A DNA stretch of 64,000 bases from Lachnospiraceae bacterium (GTDB lineage Bacteria; Bacillota; Clostridia; Lachnospirales; Lachnospiraceae): positions 62,001 through 126,000 of the forward strand of contig JAAZZQ010000037.1 of assembly GCA_014239155.1 (NCBI GenBank). Reading direction: 5' to 3'. The notes beneath the pieces are model-generated. The model was not told the origin of the DNA, searched no databases, and saw only the letters and a list, made by a program, of their open reading frames with translations. The position numbers and the translations under genes are program-made. Below, piece after piece: positions 1 through 7,356 of this stretch (position 1 is its first letter; the number at the start of each line of letters is the position of its first letter).

Positions 1-407
1 GCGGTCCCATAGTTTCCAGCATCGCCGCCTTCCAGAAAAATTAATCCATGCACAATAATACCGCGCTTTTTTAAATATTGTATCAAGGTCCGTTTCTTAT
101 GTGCCATTGGAACACTAAAATGCACAACGGTGTCTGCGACATCAGCAAACGCATCTGAAATCTCCTCAAGATGATTTGCAAAAACCTCCTTAGTCTCCTG
201 TATTTGTTTCTGGTAGAGCATGTCCTTTCTGTCAATACAAGCATAATCTGCATCTGGTATGCCGCGATAGAGCTTTGCCAACTCCTCATATGTCTCTGAC
301 AAACAATAGAGTTTTCGCTTGCTATATCCATTAAACAAATATCCTTCTGTGATTTTTAATTTATTTTCTGCCTCTCGCGAAGCCTTTGGTGTCCATACTT
401 TCAACAT
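1..407 (-). CDS. spoIIE: SpoIIE-like protein, N-terminal part, cut by window edge
   Basis: This gene begins with ATG at 405-407 behind an AGGGGG ribosome site and runs off the left edge after about 135 codons. The visible protein resembles the cytoplasmic middle region of the sporulation phosphatase SpoIIE: a helical stretch (CIDRKDMLYQKQIQETKEVF, then LEEISDAFADVADTV), followed by a basic segment ending in KKRGIIVHGLIFLEG. Its position just after divIC matches the Bacillus order divIC-spoIIE. SpoIIE dephosphorylates SpoIIAA to switch on sigma-F in the forespore. Oddly, an in-frame TAA at 423-425 lies just upstream and only about 180 bases separate this gene from divIC, so the usual ten membrane segments cannot be encoded here. 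The PP2C phosphatase domain, if present, lies outside the window. The identity is inferred from similarity by eye plus position. Confidence 0.55.
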   Translation of the reverse strand, partial: MLKVWTPKASREAENKLKITEGYLFNGYSKRKLYCLSETYEELAKLYRGIPDADYACIDRKDMLYQKQIQETKEVFANHLEEISDAFADVADTVVHFSVPMAHKKRTLIQYLKKRGIIVHGLIFLEGGDAGNYGT

Positions 408-436
408 AACATTGTCCCCCTGTTATTCTTCTCCAA

Positions 437-465
437 TAACAGTTCAGCCTTTGGCTTCCTGTTAC
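437..465. repeat. Short hairpin matching one end of the 38.4-kb MITE-like element
   Basis: The bases read TAACAGTTCAGCC, three bases, then GGCTTCCTGTTA. They match, in opposite orientation and almost base for base, the right end of the element at 38438-38592 including its internal GGAAGCC/GGCTGAAC arm. It lies just upstream of the SpoIIE-like gene. It could be a solo end left by excision or an independent small palindromic repeat. A second small hairpin (CTGTTATT/AATAACAG, 420-440) overlaps its left side. Confidence 0.5.
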
Positions 466-552
466 CTTTTCCACTCTTTAGTATAAAAGGGAATTCGTTC
501 ATATTTTGTCAAACCTATGCACAGATTTCTAATTTTTTATTGACAAAAATCA

Positions 553-586
553 GCACCGTTATCTAGGATTTTCCCAATAACGGTGC
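553..586 (-). terminator. Terminator after divIC
   Basis: A perfect 10-bp stem (GCACCGTTAT/ATAACGGTGC) encloses a 14-base loop. On the minus strand it is followed by a short T-rich run (GATTTTTG). It lies five bases past the divIC stop, so it probably ends the yab-divIC transcript and separates it from the SpoIIE-like gene. Confidence 0.7.
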
Positions 587-590
587 AATG

Positions 591-932
591 TTAATCAATC
601 TCCTGAAAAATAATCTCATTTTCATACACAAGCCCCAGCTTATCTTTTGCCACTTCCTCCGCATACTTTTTTGTCTTTGTGTAAGTGGCAAACTCCTCAA
701 GTTCCTTTGCGCGTGCCTCCTCCACTGCAATGAGCTGCAAAAGCTCCTGTTCTTTGGCGGCATATGCCTTTTCCTTCTGTTTTAGGGAGATGGAATGGAT
801 TCCAACCACACTGGTCGTAATTAGAATCGCAAATGCGGCAATCAGCATTCCAAAGCGATTTTCATTCCTGTCGCGAAGAAACTCTGGCGTTTTTCTTTTT
901 GTCTTTTTTGTGCTTTTTTTTCTTTCTGCCAT
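591..932 (-). CDS. divIC: Septum formation initiator, DivIC/FtsB family
   Basis: This 113-residue bitopic membrane protein has a very basic cytoplasmic tail (residues 1-27), one membrane segment (about 29-47) and an outside coiled-coil rich in E, A and K (about 50-95). That is the DivIC/FtsB plan. DivIC joins FtsL and DivIB in the divisome at the septum. The start ATG at 932 has AAGGAGG and AAAAGGA close upstream, so the long reading is plausible even though its first 71 bases overlap the end of yabQ in another frame. The position directly after yabQ matches Bacillus. Family assignment is firm; which of DivIC or FtsB it replaces is inferred from gene order. Confidence 0.85.
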   Translation of the reverse strand: MAERKKSTKKTKRKTPEFLRDRNENRFGMLIAAFAILITTSVVGIHSISLKQKEKAYAAKEQELLQLIAVEEARAKELEEFATYTKTKKYAEEVAKDKLGLVYENEIIFQEID

Positions 933-1404
933 ACTTCCTTTTCTCCCTCCTTTGTTTTGCCTTTGTAGCGTGATATAATTTCATATTATGATGAATTGTC
1001 GCACACGTCAACCGAATTTTTTTCATTGCCGCACGTTTTCGACGCTTTATTGGCTCCAACAGCCTCCGAAATAGACGCAACAGATTGCCAATGGTCTTAT
1101 CTATCACAAAATAGCTAACTTTAATAAAAAATTGTCCTATTGTAACAGCATACAGCAACATACCAACTGCTGCACCAAACACTGCTGCAAAACGTATCAC
1201 GCCATTATTTCCATAATATAAAAGAGCAAAACTAAAGCAAAACCAGACAATCCAATATAGAAGGTCCTCCAAATCGACTGCAACCTTACCATGCTTTATC
1301 AATCTCCGAAACAGCCGCAACAAGTCATATGAAAATGCCATACAGGCGCCCGTTGCAATAGAAGCCAACCAGAAGTACCATTCCCTGATAATCTCTCCAC
1401 TCAT
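862..1404 (-). CDS. yabQ: Spore cortex biosynthesis protein YabQ
   Basis: The 180-residue protein has four or so hydrophobic segments in its first 110 residues (about 8-27, 47-64, 70-88, 92-105) and then a strongly basic tail ending in Lys-rich runs. This fits YabQ, a membrane protein needed for spore cortex formation in Bacillus. Its ATG (1404-1402) overlaps the yabP stop by one base (TGATG), so the two are translationally coupled. The last 24 codons overlap divIC in another frame, and the Lys-rich tail comes from the A-rich stretch that also encodes the DivIC tail and its ribosome site. It is likely expressed with yabP in the mother cell. Confidence 0.85.
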   Translation of the reverse strand: MSGEIIREWYFWLASIATGACMAFSYDLLRLFRRLIKHGKVAVDLEDLLYWIVWFCFSFALLYYGNNGVIRFAAVFGAAVGMLLYAVTIGQFFIKVSYFVIDKTIGNLLRLFRRLLEPIKRRKRAAMKKIRLTCATIHHNMKLYHATKAKQRREKRKYGRKKKKHKKDKKKNARVSSRQE

Positions 1405-1703
1405 CAGCTAAACAGGCGTGTAAGCAGCCCCTCTCCTTTTTTGGCAAGCGTAGTCTTATCAGAATAGGTAAGTGCATCCACCCTGCCATCTACATCTGCC
1501 TCACCTTTTTCAAGATTCAACCTGCTTACATGAAGACCACTCCCTTTGATGGCAAGCATCCCATCCACTGTCTCCATTAGGATATTGTTCTCGTCAAAGG
1601 AATGAACTTCCAACACCCCTGTTATTTTACAGTCCCGACGCTGCTCCATACCCAGCCTGTGCTTTCCTATGTTTGCACTTGTGCTTCCATTTCTGCTCTC
1701 CAT
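1404..1703 (-). CDS. yabP: Sporulation protein YabP
   Basis: This 99-residue protein has the small beta-rich YabP fold: the run CKITGVLEVHSFDENNILME, then a VDGMLAIKGSGLHVSRLNLE core and an EADVDGRVDALTYS strand typical of YabP/YqfC. YabP is required for spore assembly in Bacillus; the molecular role is not established. I chose the ATG at 1703 because AAGGA lies 8 bases upstream; the frame is open 20 codons further but without a ribosome site. It sits between the S4-domain gene and yabQ, overlapping yabQ by one base. Confidence 0.85.
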   Translation of the reverse strand: MESRNGSTSANIGKHRLGMEQRRDCKITGVLEVHSFDENNILMETVDGMLAIKGSGLHVSRLNLEKGEADVDGRVDALTYSDKTTLAKKGEGLLTRLFS

Positions 1704-1781
1704 AGACACTGTCCTTTCCTCATCCAAGGAAGTATTCCATATATTATATGGGAGAGCATACACAGATATGCTTTATACCCG

Positions 1782-2021
1782 TCAAACATAGCGGAACAAT
1801 TCTTTTGCATCGTCTTTCTTCACTGTCTCCTGCACATCAAGAATCTCTACTTTTGTCTCTTTATTGCCAAACTGGATTGTCAGAATATCCCCCACTTTGA
1901 CATTTGTAGACGCCTTTGCCGGCTTGTCGTTAATCAGCACACGCCCTGCGTCACAAGCCTCATTGGCAACAGTACGGCGCTTTATAATCCGTGAAACCTT
2001 TAAAAATTTATCCAATCTCAT
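1782..2021 (-). CDS. rqcP: S4-domain RNA-binding protein RqcP (YabO)
   Basis: At 79 residues this is the usual length for RqcP. It is essentially one S4 domain: MRLDKFLKVSRIIKRRTVA at the start, then AGRVLINDKPAK and VKVGDILTI. RqcP works with RqcH on stalled 50S subunits, helping add alanine tails to stuck nascent chains in ribosome quality control. The start is the second of two near ATGs; the family begins with MRLDK. It lies between hup and yabP, as in Bacillus. Confidence 0.9.
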   Translation of the reverse strand: MRLDKFLKVSRIIKRRTVANEACDAGRVLINDKPAKASTNVKVGDILTIQFGNKETKVEILDVQETVKKDDAKELFRYV

Positions 2022-2114
2022 TGCTCTATCCATTCCTTCCAAACGGAAACAACCGATGATATTCATCGGTTGTCTCAAAGAACTCAAATCTAAAGAATTC
2101 GTCTTAAAGAACAA

Positions 2115-2390
2115 TTATCTGTTTACCTCGTCCTTTAATGCCTTGCCTGGCTTGAATTTCGGTGCCTTAGACGCCTCAATCTGCATCGTCTCACCTGTCT
2201 GAGGATTTCTGCCTTCTCTAGCTGCTCTCTCAGAAACCTCAAATGTACCGAATCCTACTAACTGAATCTTCTCGCCCTTCTTTAACTCCTTAGCAACAAC
2301 CTCTGTGAAAGCGGTAAGAGCCTTCTCAGCATCCTTCTTTGTCATCTCCGCATGCTCAGCCATAGCAGCAACCAATTCTGTTTTGTTCAT
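2115..2390 (-). CDS. hup: HU family DNA-binding protein
   Basis: The 91-residue protein is a full-length [22 protein letters not shown] at the start, [20 protein letters not shown] in the DNA-binding arm and [11 protein letters not shown] at the end. HU bends and compacts DNA as a dimer. The start at 2390 follows an unusually strong ribosome site (GAGGAGG, 7-8 bases upstream), fitting a highly expressed protein. It has its own sigma-A promoter (2481-2509) and probably heads the rqcP-yabP-yabQ-divIC transcript. Confidence 0.95.
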   Translation of the reverse strand: MNKTELVAAMAEHAEMTKKDAEKALTAFTEVVAKELKKGEKIQLVGFGTFEVSERAAREGRNPQTGETMQIEASKAPKFKPGKALKDEVNR

Positions 2391-2480
2391 TGTGAACTCC
2401 TCCTCTAAATTACTGTAAATAGTATTACACAATAGCAGTCCTATTGCAGTTGATTTGCGCCGATTTGACGCCTATATCTA

Positions 2481-2509
2481 TTTATAGGCGAAAAACCTTT
2501 GTTTGTCAA
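2481..2509 (-). promoter_or_regulatory. Sigma-A promoter of hup, overlapping a palindrome
   Basis: On the minus strand TTGACA (2504-2509) and TATAAA (2481-2486) are separated by exactly 17 bases, a near-consensus sigma-A promoter. The -10 box lies in the left arm of a palindrome (CGCCTATA/TATAGGCG, 2470-2490), so the initial transcript or a bound protein could use the symmetry. Start of hup is about 90 bases downstream. Confidence 0.8.
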
Positions 2510-2517
2510 GGAAAAAT

Positions 2518-2542
2518 GCCTAAAATTTACTGTTTTTTAGAC
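2518..2542 (-). terminator. Probable terminator after the PEGA lipoprotein gene
   Basis: An imperfect stem (CTAAAA/TTTTAG with a flanking G-C pair) just after the lipoprotein stop is followed on the minus strand by ATTTTTCC. It abuts the -35 box of hup, so read-through would run into the hup promoter. Confidence 0.45.
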
Positions 2543-2550
2543 GTTTTTTA

Positions 2551-4047
2551 TCAATCCTCCAATTTCACTAGATCTGTAAATGAATAATTGACGTCTTTTT
2601 CTTCATCATCAATCTGAAGCGTGTAACTTCTGGGCTGATAACCAGTCTTGCGCAGAGTCACTACATAACTGCCAGACACCTTGTTAAAGCTGATTGGGGT
2701 AATACCAATATAACTGCCATCCAAATATGCCTCCACACCATCTGGCGCGTCGATATATACCTTGTATTTGCTCTTGGAAGACACTACTGTATCCTTAGAA
2801 TCTTCATCCTCCTCAGAAGACTCGTCCTTTGTGTCCTCCTCTTCTGCATCAGATAACTTTGACTGATATTTCTTGCTTGTTGTGCCTTCTTCCTTATCAT
2901 CGTCTGTGTCGTCTTCTTGGTCTGTATCTTTTTCTGCTGTGTCCTTCTCTGTGGTGTCTTTCTTTTCGCTGGAAGCCTCCTGTGTTTCCTCCTCACTCTT
3001 CTCAAGCTCCACAGCAATATTTGCAGAAGGCTCTGCCACTCGAATATACTGCGCAACCGCATCATACCCTTCGGCTGTAATGCGCATTCGGTGCAATCCA
3101 TATTCAATTTCCACGGGTTTTGACACATCAACTTCCTTGCCGTCTATTGAAACTTTCGCTGTCATTGGCGTTAACGTAAAGATCACCGTTCCTTTTTGCA
3201 CTACAGTGATTTCAACCTCTCCCAAATCCCATGCCATCTCCTCATTCCTGGCAAATGTAATTTCCTGTGTAGCGCTGCTTCCTTTGTGGCTGACTGTCAC
3301 TTTATGGGTTCCTTCTGGCACTACCAACAGCATGTCCTCCGAGACTTTTCTAATCACTCTGTCCCCAATATCAATCCAGCCATTTACAAAATAATCCTCA
3401 TTTTGCAGGCGCAAATATCCATGTCCCTTCTCAACATAAATACCATAAATCCTATCTTTGTATCCCCATACGCTGAGGACATCCATTGCATTTACTTCCA
3501 TCATATCTGTCTCTTTTCCATCAGATACAACGACGACATGCGCACTGATATTATAAGCTTTTTCCCCGATTGTAAGTGTCCCTTTGCGCAAATCCATACT
3601 GTAGTTTTGCACCTCTTTGTAACTCACACAATCTGGATTTTCCTTGATGTAGGCTAACGCCTTTCTAGGCTTGTAAAAACGCACTGTAACGACGCTTCCC
3701 TCCTTTAATTGCTTCATGGAAAGCGCCTGATCATTCTTGTCATACACTGTTGTAGTGCCGTCGTAAGACAGCGTATATCTGCGTGAAGACGCAATATTTT
3801 GAAATTGTATTGTGCCTGCTTCCAAATCTTTTCGCACGACAACTGCCGCATCCTCGGAGTCATAAATTCCGCTTCGATTCATATCGTTTATCGCAATTTC
3901 CGGTTCTATTTCTTCGATTTCATTCTGTTCTGGCTGGTTTGTCAGAATTGCTGTAAAATGCTTTGCGCCTTGGGCGCAGCCAGTCAGCAGAAATATTGCT
4001 GTCAAAAGTGTGACTGCTGTAATCCAAATCTTTTTTTCTTTTATCAT
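2551..4047 (-). CDS. PEGA-domain lipoprotein
   Basis: This 498-residue protein has a lipoprotein signal (hydrophobic 8-22, lipobox LLTGC with Cys24), a beta-rich middle, and two PEGA-type repeats, about residues 285-345 (VSIDGKEVDV, YGLHRMRITAEGY) and 428-490 (VEAYLDGSYIG, VSGSYVVTLRKTGY). Between them is a highly charged, disordered linker (about 350-425) of E, D, K, S and T. PEGA modules are found in cell-surface proteins and may bind wall or S-layer material; the role here is unknown. Its start overlaps the stop of the upstream hydrolase by 4 bases (ATGA), so the two are co-translated. Confidence 0.8.
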   Translation of the reverse strand: MIKEKKIWITAVTLLTAIFLLTGCAQGAKHFTAILTNQPEQNEIEEIEPEIAINDMNRSGIYDSEDAAVVVRKDLEAGTIQFQNIASSRRYTLSYDGTTTVYDKNDQALSMKQLKEGSVVTVRFYKPRKALAYIKENPDCVSYKEVQNYSMDLRKGTLTIGEKAYNISAHVVVVSDGKETDMMEVNAMDVLSVWGYKDRIYGIYVEKGHGYLRLQNEDYFVNGWIDIGDRVIRKVSEDMLLVVPEGTHKVTVSHKGSSATQEITFARNEEMAWDLGEVEITVVQKGTVIFTLTPMTAKVSIDGKEVDVSKPVEIEYGLHRMRITAEGYDAVAQYIRVAEPSANIAVELEKSEEETQEASSEKKDTTEKDTAEKDTDQEDDTDDDKEEGTTSKKYQSKLSDAEEEDTKDESSEEDEDSKDTVVSSKSKYKVYIDAPDGVEAYLDGSYIGITPISFNKVSGSYVVTLRKTGYQPRSYTLQIDDEEKDVNYSFTDLVKLED

Positions 4048-4865
4048 ACTGTCTCTCCTAATTCCTTTTCATACAGTTCGCTATAAAACTGCACTCGTCT
4101 GTCAAGTTTTACTGGAAAAGCTGCCCGAAAAGATTCCACATCATCTGTCAGCGTATAGCAAAGCGTTCCCTCTGTTCCCGACAGCATTGCTCTAATACCA
4201 CCTTCTGGATCAATAATGCAACTATCTCCACTGTAATCAACACCGCCAATGGCACCCACACAGTTTATAGCAAGAATATAAACTTGATTTTCAATGGCAC
4301 GTGCGCGCAAAAGCGCTTTCCAGTGTTCGCTGCGTTTTGCAGGCCAATTTGCCGGAATAAGAATGACATGCGCTGTGCGGGAAGCCACTTGGAAAATCTC
4401 AGGAAACCGCAAGTCATAGCAAATAAAACAACTGCAAGCAATATCATTGAGCGAAAAGGACACAAGCGCACTGCCTTTCTGAAACTTTAAATCCTCCCCC
4501 GCATACGAAAAAGGATGCAATTTGGCGTAATCGGATAAAACAATTCCATTTCTGTCCACAATGGTATAGTGATTCTCACACTTCTTTTCACAGTCCTTCA
4601 CCCAGCCAAAACCAAGAGAGACCTGATACTGCTGTGCCATCTCCTTCATGCGCTGTATTGTCTGCGCATTTTGTTCCTTTGTATCTTTCGTATTCATGGA
4701 AAACCCTGTAAAACTCATCTCTGGAAAAAAGACTGCCTCCGCTCCCTTGCAAACCGCCTCCGCAATCCGCATCTTTGCAAGTGCATAATTTTGTTCCTTA
4801 TCCTCCCAGATTATTTTTGTCTGCGCAAGCGCAAGATTTATCTGATGGTTTTTCTTATCCCTCAT
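4044..4865 (-). CDS. Carbon-nitrogen hydrolase (nitrilase superfamily)
   Basis: The 273-residue enzyme has the catalytic Glu-Lys-Cys triad of the nitrilase superfamily: E49 in FFPEMSFTG, K115 in DYAKLHPF, C149 in FICYDLRFPEIF. It also shows the NWPAKRSEHW and ARAIENQ motifs of the omega-amidase/YafV-like branch. Such enzymes cleave amide C-N bonds, for example of 2-oxosuccinamate or 2-oxoglutaramate, in the cytoplasm; the substrate here cannot be fixed. The start at 4865 is the second ATG, seven bases after GAGGAG. A sigma-A promoter lies at 4905-4933. The stop overlaps the PEGA lipoprotein start, forming a two-gene operon whose logic is unclear. Confidence 0.85.
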   Translation of the reverse strand: MRDKKNHQINLALAQTKIIWEDKEQNYALAKMRIAEAVCKGAEAVFFPEMSFTGFSMNTKDTKEQNAQTIQRMKEMAQQYQVSLGFGWVKDCEKKCENHYTIVDRNGIVLSDYAKLHPFSYAGEDLKFQKGSALVSFSLNDIACSCFICYDLRFPEIFQVASRTAHVILIPANWPAKRSEHWKALLRARAIENQVYILAINCVGAIGGVDYSGDSCIIDPEGGIRAMLSGTEGTLCYTLTDDVESFRAAFPVKLDRRVQFYSELYEKELGETV

Positions 4866-4904
4866 TCTACAACTCCTCATACAAAAACTAATTATTGTAA
4901 ACCT

Positions 4905-4933
4905 ATTATAACGAGTTTTTCCTTTCTGTACAA
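4905..4933 (-). promoter_or_regulatory. Sigma-A promoter of the hydrolase-lipoprotein operon
   Basis: TTGTAC (4928-4933) and consensus TATAAT (4905-4910) are 17 bases apart on the minus strand, about 40 bases upstream of the hydrolase start. Confidence 0.75.
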
Positions 4934-4939
4934 CCCCCC

Positions 4940-5950
4940 TCAGGAAAAGAACTTATTTAGCAGTTTCTCTCTGTTCTTCTCCTGCTGAATCAATCCCTCA
5001 AGCTTTTCATAGTTGCGGTTTGGAATCCATGACTTTCTGGAATTATAATAAAAATTAATAATTTTCCAGAATTTCTCAGGATAGGAAAGACGCAGACACA
5101 AACTTCTCCACTCAATTGGCGGAAATACCCTTCTGCTTTGATAGGCATCTAGCATACTCTGTGCCATCTCAACGGACCAGTCACACTTTTCCGATATTTT
5201 GCGAAATAACAAATAAAAATCTCGCGCACCTGTATCATGTGCAAAATGTTCCAGATTGATAATGCCTGTGTATGCACCGCCGCTGCCCTTTCCATACAAA
5301 ATATTGTGATATTGATAGTCTCCATGACAGTAAAGTCCATTACTGTTAACATACGCCTCATACTCTGCTTGAGACTCCTCCTTTGCCCGTCTGGTCACAT
5401 CAATCGCTGTATCTAAGAAATAGTCATATTCTCTTAACAAAGCACGCTCAAAATTCGTCTTGTTATGAAGCTTTTTTAGATAATTTTTTACCCGCTTGCA
5501 TTCCATTGTATGCTTTTCCATCTCATCTGCATAGAAAAAAACAGGCATCATGCACAGTCTGTTCTCCGCCTCCAGACCTGTACAGGACACAGGTGTCATA
5601 AATTTCAGATGCAACTTTGCCATAGCGCCAAACGCCTTGATAATGTCCTCCTCGCTTTTATAGCTGCACTCCTTTCCCTCAACCTGTTCTTCCAATATGT
5701 AAACACTATTGTCAATATCTTTTACAAACAGTGCACCTTCTCTGTTGTGCACCAAAATATCAGTCCGCAAATTGTCATTTAACCGGCACTGAAGTTGATA
5801 CAAAAGTTCTAGTTTCTCCGTTCTTCCTTTATATTCTTTAAGAACACGCATCCCCTTGTCCGTATCACAAATTATAGTTCCACGCCCCTTAAAGGTGCGG
5901 TTGACTGTTATATCATATTGCTCTAGCACATTGATTGCCTTGTCATTCAC
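4940..5950 (-). CDS. CotS-like spore coat kinase-fold protein
   Basis: The 336-residue protein matches the CotS family of spore-coat proteins, related to aminoglycoside phosphotransferases. It shows the CotS-type opening (NVLEQYDITVNRTFKGRGT), a kinase-like catalytic loop LYCHGDYQYHNILYG (HGDxxxxN) and a metal-site-like INLEHFAHDTGARD, where the usual D is E/H. In Bacillus, CotS/CotI relatives associate with or phosphorylate coat proteins. I chose the GTG at 5950, since GGAGGGGA lies six bases upstream; the ATG 18 bases earlier would overlap that site. It lies 58 bases after cca with no terminator between, so co-transcription is likely. Confidence 0.8.
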   Translation of the reverse strand: MNDKAINVLEQYDITVNRTFKGRGTIICDTDKGMRVLKEYKGRTEKLELLYQLQCRLNDNLRTDILVHNREGALFVKDIDNSVYILEEQVEGKECSYKSEEDIIKAFGAMAKLHLKFMTPVSCTGLEAENRLCMMPVFFYADEMEKHTMECKRVKNYLKKLHNKTNFERALLREYDYFLDTAIDVTRRAKEESQAEYEAYVNSNGLYCHGDYQYHNILYGKGSGGAYTGIINLEHFAHDTGARDFYLLFRKISEKCDWSVEMAQSMLDAYQSRRVFPPIEWRSLCLRLSYPEKFWKIINFYYNSRKSWIPNRNYEKLEGLIQQEKNREKLLNKFFS

Positions 5951-6008
5951 AAAAATTCCCCTCCACACAAAAAATCATTTATTCTATCCTATGTGCAAAG
6001 GGGGTTGT

Positions 6009-7343
6009 TTATTCCACTATTTCTTTTGCTTTTTTTATCAAATACGCGTGGTTATTATTTGCAGGTTCCTGCAAAACTTCCTCAAGAAGCTGGTTTAACA
6101 GCGCACCAATCCGCTTCCCTCTTGGTACTCCCAGCGCAATTAGGTCATTTCCAGTGATCGCAAGCGTCTTTAGCGAAACACACTGATCCTGCTCTAAAAT
6201 TTCTTGATAAATTCTGCTGGTCTTATCAATGCGCGCAAGTTTCTCCTGCTGTTGGTAATTGCTCTGCGCCAAAGCATCTGCCCGTTGCAACTCCAATACC
6301 TCCGCAAAATATTCTGTGCCAATCCGATGAATGGAACGACGCACAGACCTTGCATTTGGTTCGGGCTTATCATCATGATACCGAATATATTTTTGGACTT
6401 TTGTGATGGTGTCATTATCAAATTTAAGACGTTTTAGTATATCTGTCGCTATTGCCTCACTTTGTTCCACATGCCCATGAAAATGGTCAATCCCCGCTGC
6501 ATCTGTTGTCCTTGCCGCTGGTTTTCCAATATCGTGCAAAAGCGCAGCAACACGCAGCGCCTTGTCTGCCCGAATGTGCAGCAATGTTTGCATTAAATGC
6601 TCTCCGACATTGTAACAGTGATGTGGATTGTGCTGTGGCGTCAAAAATGCAGCGTCCAACTCAGGAAGTACAATCTTTGTAATTCCCAATGTGTAGGCAT
6701 CACGCATAAAATCTGGGTGATTTGACAGCAACAATTTTACCAGTTCCGCTTGTATGCGCTCCGCACTAATGTTCTTGAGACTGGGGGCAAGTTCTTGAAT
6801 CGCCGTTTTTGTATTTTCTGCAATAGAAAAACCAAGCTGCGCCGAAAACCGAACTGCACGCATCATTCGCAGTGCATCCTCTCCAAACCGTTCTGTCGCT
6901 TCTCCCACACAACGAATCTTCTTTTGTTTCAAATCCTCCATGCCACCAAACGCATCCACAATACCGCTTCGGTCATTGTAGGCAAATGCATTGATGGTAA
7001 AATCTCTGCGTTTTAAATCCTCTACTAAATTTGCTGTATAGACAACTTCTTTCGGGTGGCGGCTATCCTCATACGCGCCGTCAATCCGGTAAGTTGTCAC
7101 TTCAAATCCCTCGCGTTCTAACATTACTGTCACTGTACCATGCTGAATCCCTGTATCAATTGTGTGTCGAAACAGCTCCTTAACCTGTTGCGGTTTTGCA
7201 GAGGTTGTTATGTCCCAGTCATCAGGCACTCTCCCAAGCAAAGAATCCCGGACACATCCACCAACTGCATACGCTTCAAAGCCCGCTGCCTCCAGCCGTG
7301 CGATCAATTGTCTTACCTTTTCAGGCAGTTGTATCTGTCTCAT
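6009..7343 (-). CDS. cca: CCA tRNA nucleotidyltransferase
   Basis: This 444-residue enzyme adds or repairs the 3' CCA end of tRNAs. It has the class II nucleotidyltransferase head (GGCVRDSLLGR then DDWDITT), the RRDFTINAFAY motif, the EDALRMMRAVRFSAQLGF motif, and an HD domain after that (LLHDIGKPAA) as in many clostridial CCA enzymes. The start at 7343 (MRQIQL) has GAGGAAAAGG just upstream; the frame extends slightly further from a TTG. It starts 13 bases after the stop of the large surface protein. Confidence 0.93.
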   Translation of the reverse strand: MRQIQLPEKVRQLIARLEAAGFEAYAVGGCVRDSLLGRVPDDWDITTSAKPQQVKELFRHTIDTGIQHGTVTVMLEREGFEVTTYRIDGAYEDSRHPKEVVYTANLVEDLKRRDFTINAFAYNDRSGIVDAFGGMEDLKQKKIRCVGEATERFGEDALRMMRAVRFSAQLGFSIAENTKTAIQELAPSLKNISAERIQAELVKLLLSNHPDFMRDAYTLGITKIVLPELDAAFLTPQHNPHHCYNVGEHLMQTLLHIRADKALRVAALLHDIGKPAARTTDAAGIDHFHGHVEQSEAIATDILKRLKFDNDTITKVQKYIRYHDDKPEPNARSVRRSIHRIGTEYFAEVLELQRADALAQSNYQQQEKLARIDKTSRIYQEILEQDQCVSLKTLAITGNDLIALGVPRGKRIGALLNQLLEEVLQEPANNNHAYLIKKAKEIVE

Positions 7344-7356
7344 TCCCTTTTCCTCT

